NCBI GenBank assembly: GCA_009911175.1
Contig: QXWX01000196.1
Coordinates: forward strand, 1 to 5,346
Origin: Lachnospiraceae bacterium
Lineage (GTDB): Bacteria > Bacillota_A > Clostridia > Lachnospirales > Lachnospiraceae
Reading direction: 5' to 3'
Length of the DNA stretch: 5,346 bases
Shown here: positions 5,242 to 5,346 of the stretch, one piece after another
Numbering within the stretch: position 1 is the first letter of the stretch
Layout: every line of letters begins with the position of its first letter
Position numbers and translations under genes: made by a program
Notes under the pieces: model-generated
Seen by the model: only the letters and a program-made list of their open reading frames with translations
Databases searched by the model: none
What the model was told of the DNA's origin: nothing

Positions 5242-5271
5242 TTAGACGTACATTCAAAACGGTGGTATAAT
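5242..5271 (+). promoter_or_regulatory. Promoter of the second IS630-type gene
   Basis: TTAGAC (5242-5247) lies 18 bases before TATAAT (5266-5271), which carries an extended TGG. A T/A-alternating stretch follows, then AGGAAG (5291-5296) eight bases before the ATG. Confidence 0.55.
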
Positions 5272-5304
5272 ATATATAATACAGGAGAATAGGAAGATAA
5301 CATT

Positions 5305-5346
5305 ATGCCACGGACAACTAAAATAATAACCCTTACAGAAACAGAG
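5305..5346 (+). CDS. N-terminus of a second IS630-family transposase (partial)
   Basis: Fourteen codons are visible, MPRTTKIITLTETE, open to the window end. This opening (MPR-basic-KI-x-LT-x-TE) resembles the start of IS630-family transposases, where a helix-turn-helix follows about 15 residues later. The start is supported by AGGAAG eight bases upstream and a strong extended -10 promoter. It is a different protein from the broken transposase, which begins MPFVAASVKMPEDI. The family call rests on a short stretch plus the context of a TA-rich junction, so another HTH protein remains possible. Confidence 0.55.
   Translation, partial: MPRTTKIITLTETE

Larger units (their letters stand above)
5229..5346 (+). 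mobile_element. Second IS630-type element, left end, running off the window
   Basis: This starts where similarity to the first transposase ends. The exact boundary (between about 5224 and 5231) is uncertain because several TA dinucleotides are present and the right end is outside the window. The leader is A/T rich and is followed by a promoter and a transposase-like start. Its end does not resemble GTACAGC, so it is a different element from the first. Confidence 0.5.

Overview
The window looks like a mobile-element-rich accessory stretch of a Gram-positive gut Clostridia genome, most likely Lachnospiraceae-like. This is inferred from the protein families (AAA-ATPase-like/PD-(D/E)XK fusion, IS630 transposases, Spx/ArsC-like protein), the strong AGGAGG-type ribosome binding sites and the extended -10 promoters. 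No rRNA, tRNA or CRISPR array is visible, and species cannot be named from the sequence alone.

Layout. 1-500: a response-regulator receiver domain cut off by a 35-bp tandem repeat. 500-1035: no gene. This stretch holds a 356-bp element with 16-bp perfect inverted ends and 8-bp target duplications (570-941). Inside it sits a second miniature element (721-879) with TA duplications, so this is a nested insertion. 1036-2414: two intact, overlapping genes, a DUF1810 protein and a metallo-beta-lactamase-fold hydrolase. 2399-3302: a third gene of the same operon, an AAA-ATPase-like/PD-(D/E)XK protein, now a relic with large internal deletions. A 193-bp, highly foldable element with direct-repeat flanks (3087-3279) is inserted close to its stop. 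3358-3711 (minus): an intact Spx/MgsR/ArsC-like thioredoxin-fold protein. 3868-3923: a perfect 23-bp-arm hairpin whose ends match those of the 356-bp element. 3938-4208 (minus): a small three-helix membrane protein with a frameshift. 4221-4403: a scrap of a histidine kinase ATPase domain. 4429-5228: the left part of an IS630-family element whose transposase is frameshifted and has a stop codon. 5229-5346: the start of a second, different IS630-family element that seems to have inserted into the first.

How it fits together. Only three genes look complete (DUF1810, MBL hydrolase, Spx/ArsC-like). The rest is debris plus non-autonomous elements. The most useful link is that the left end of the broken IS630 element (TA then GTACAGC) matches the ends of the 159-bp miniature element 3.5 kb away, which suggests that the miniature element is or was moved by this transposase family. 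I found no convincing new multi-gene system. The best candidates for new biology are the structured small elements and the DUF1810-MBL gene pair.
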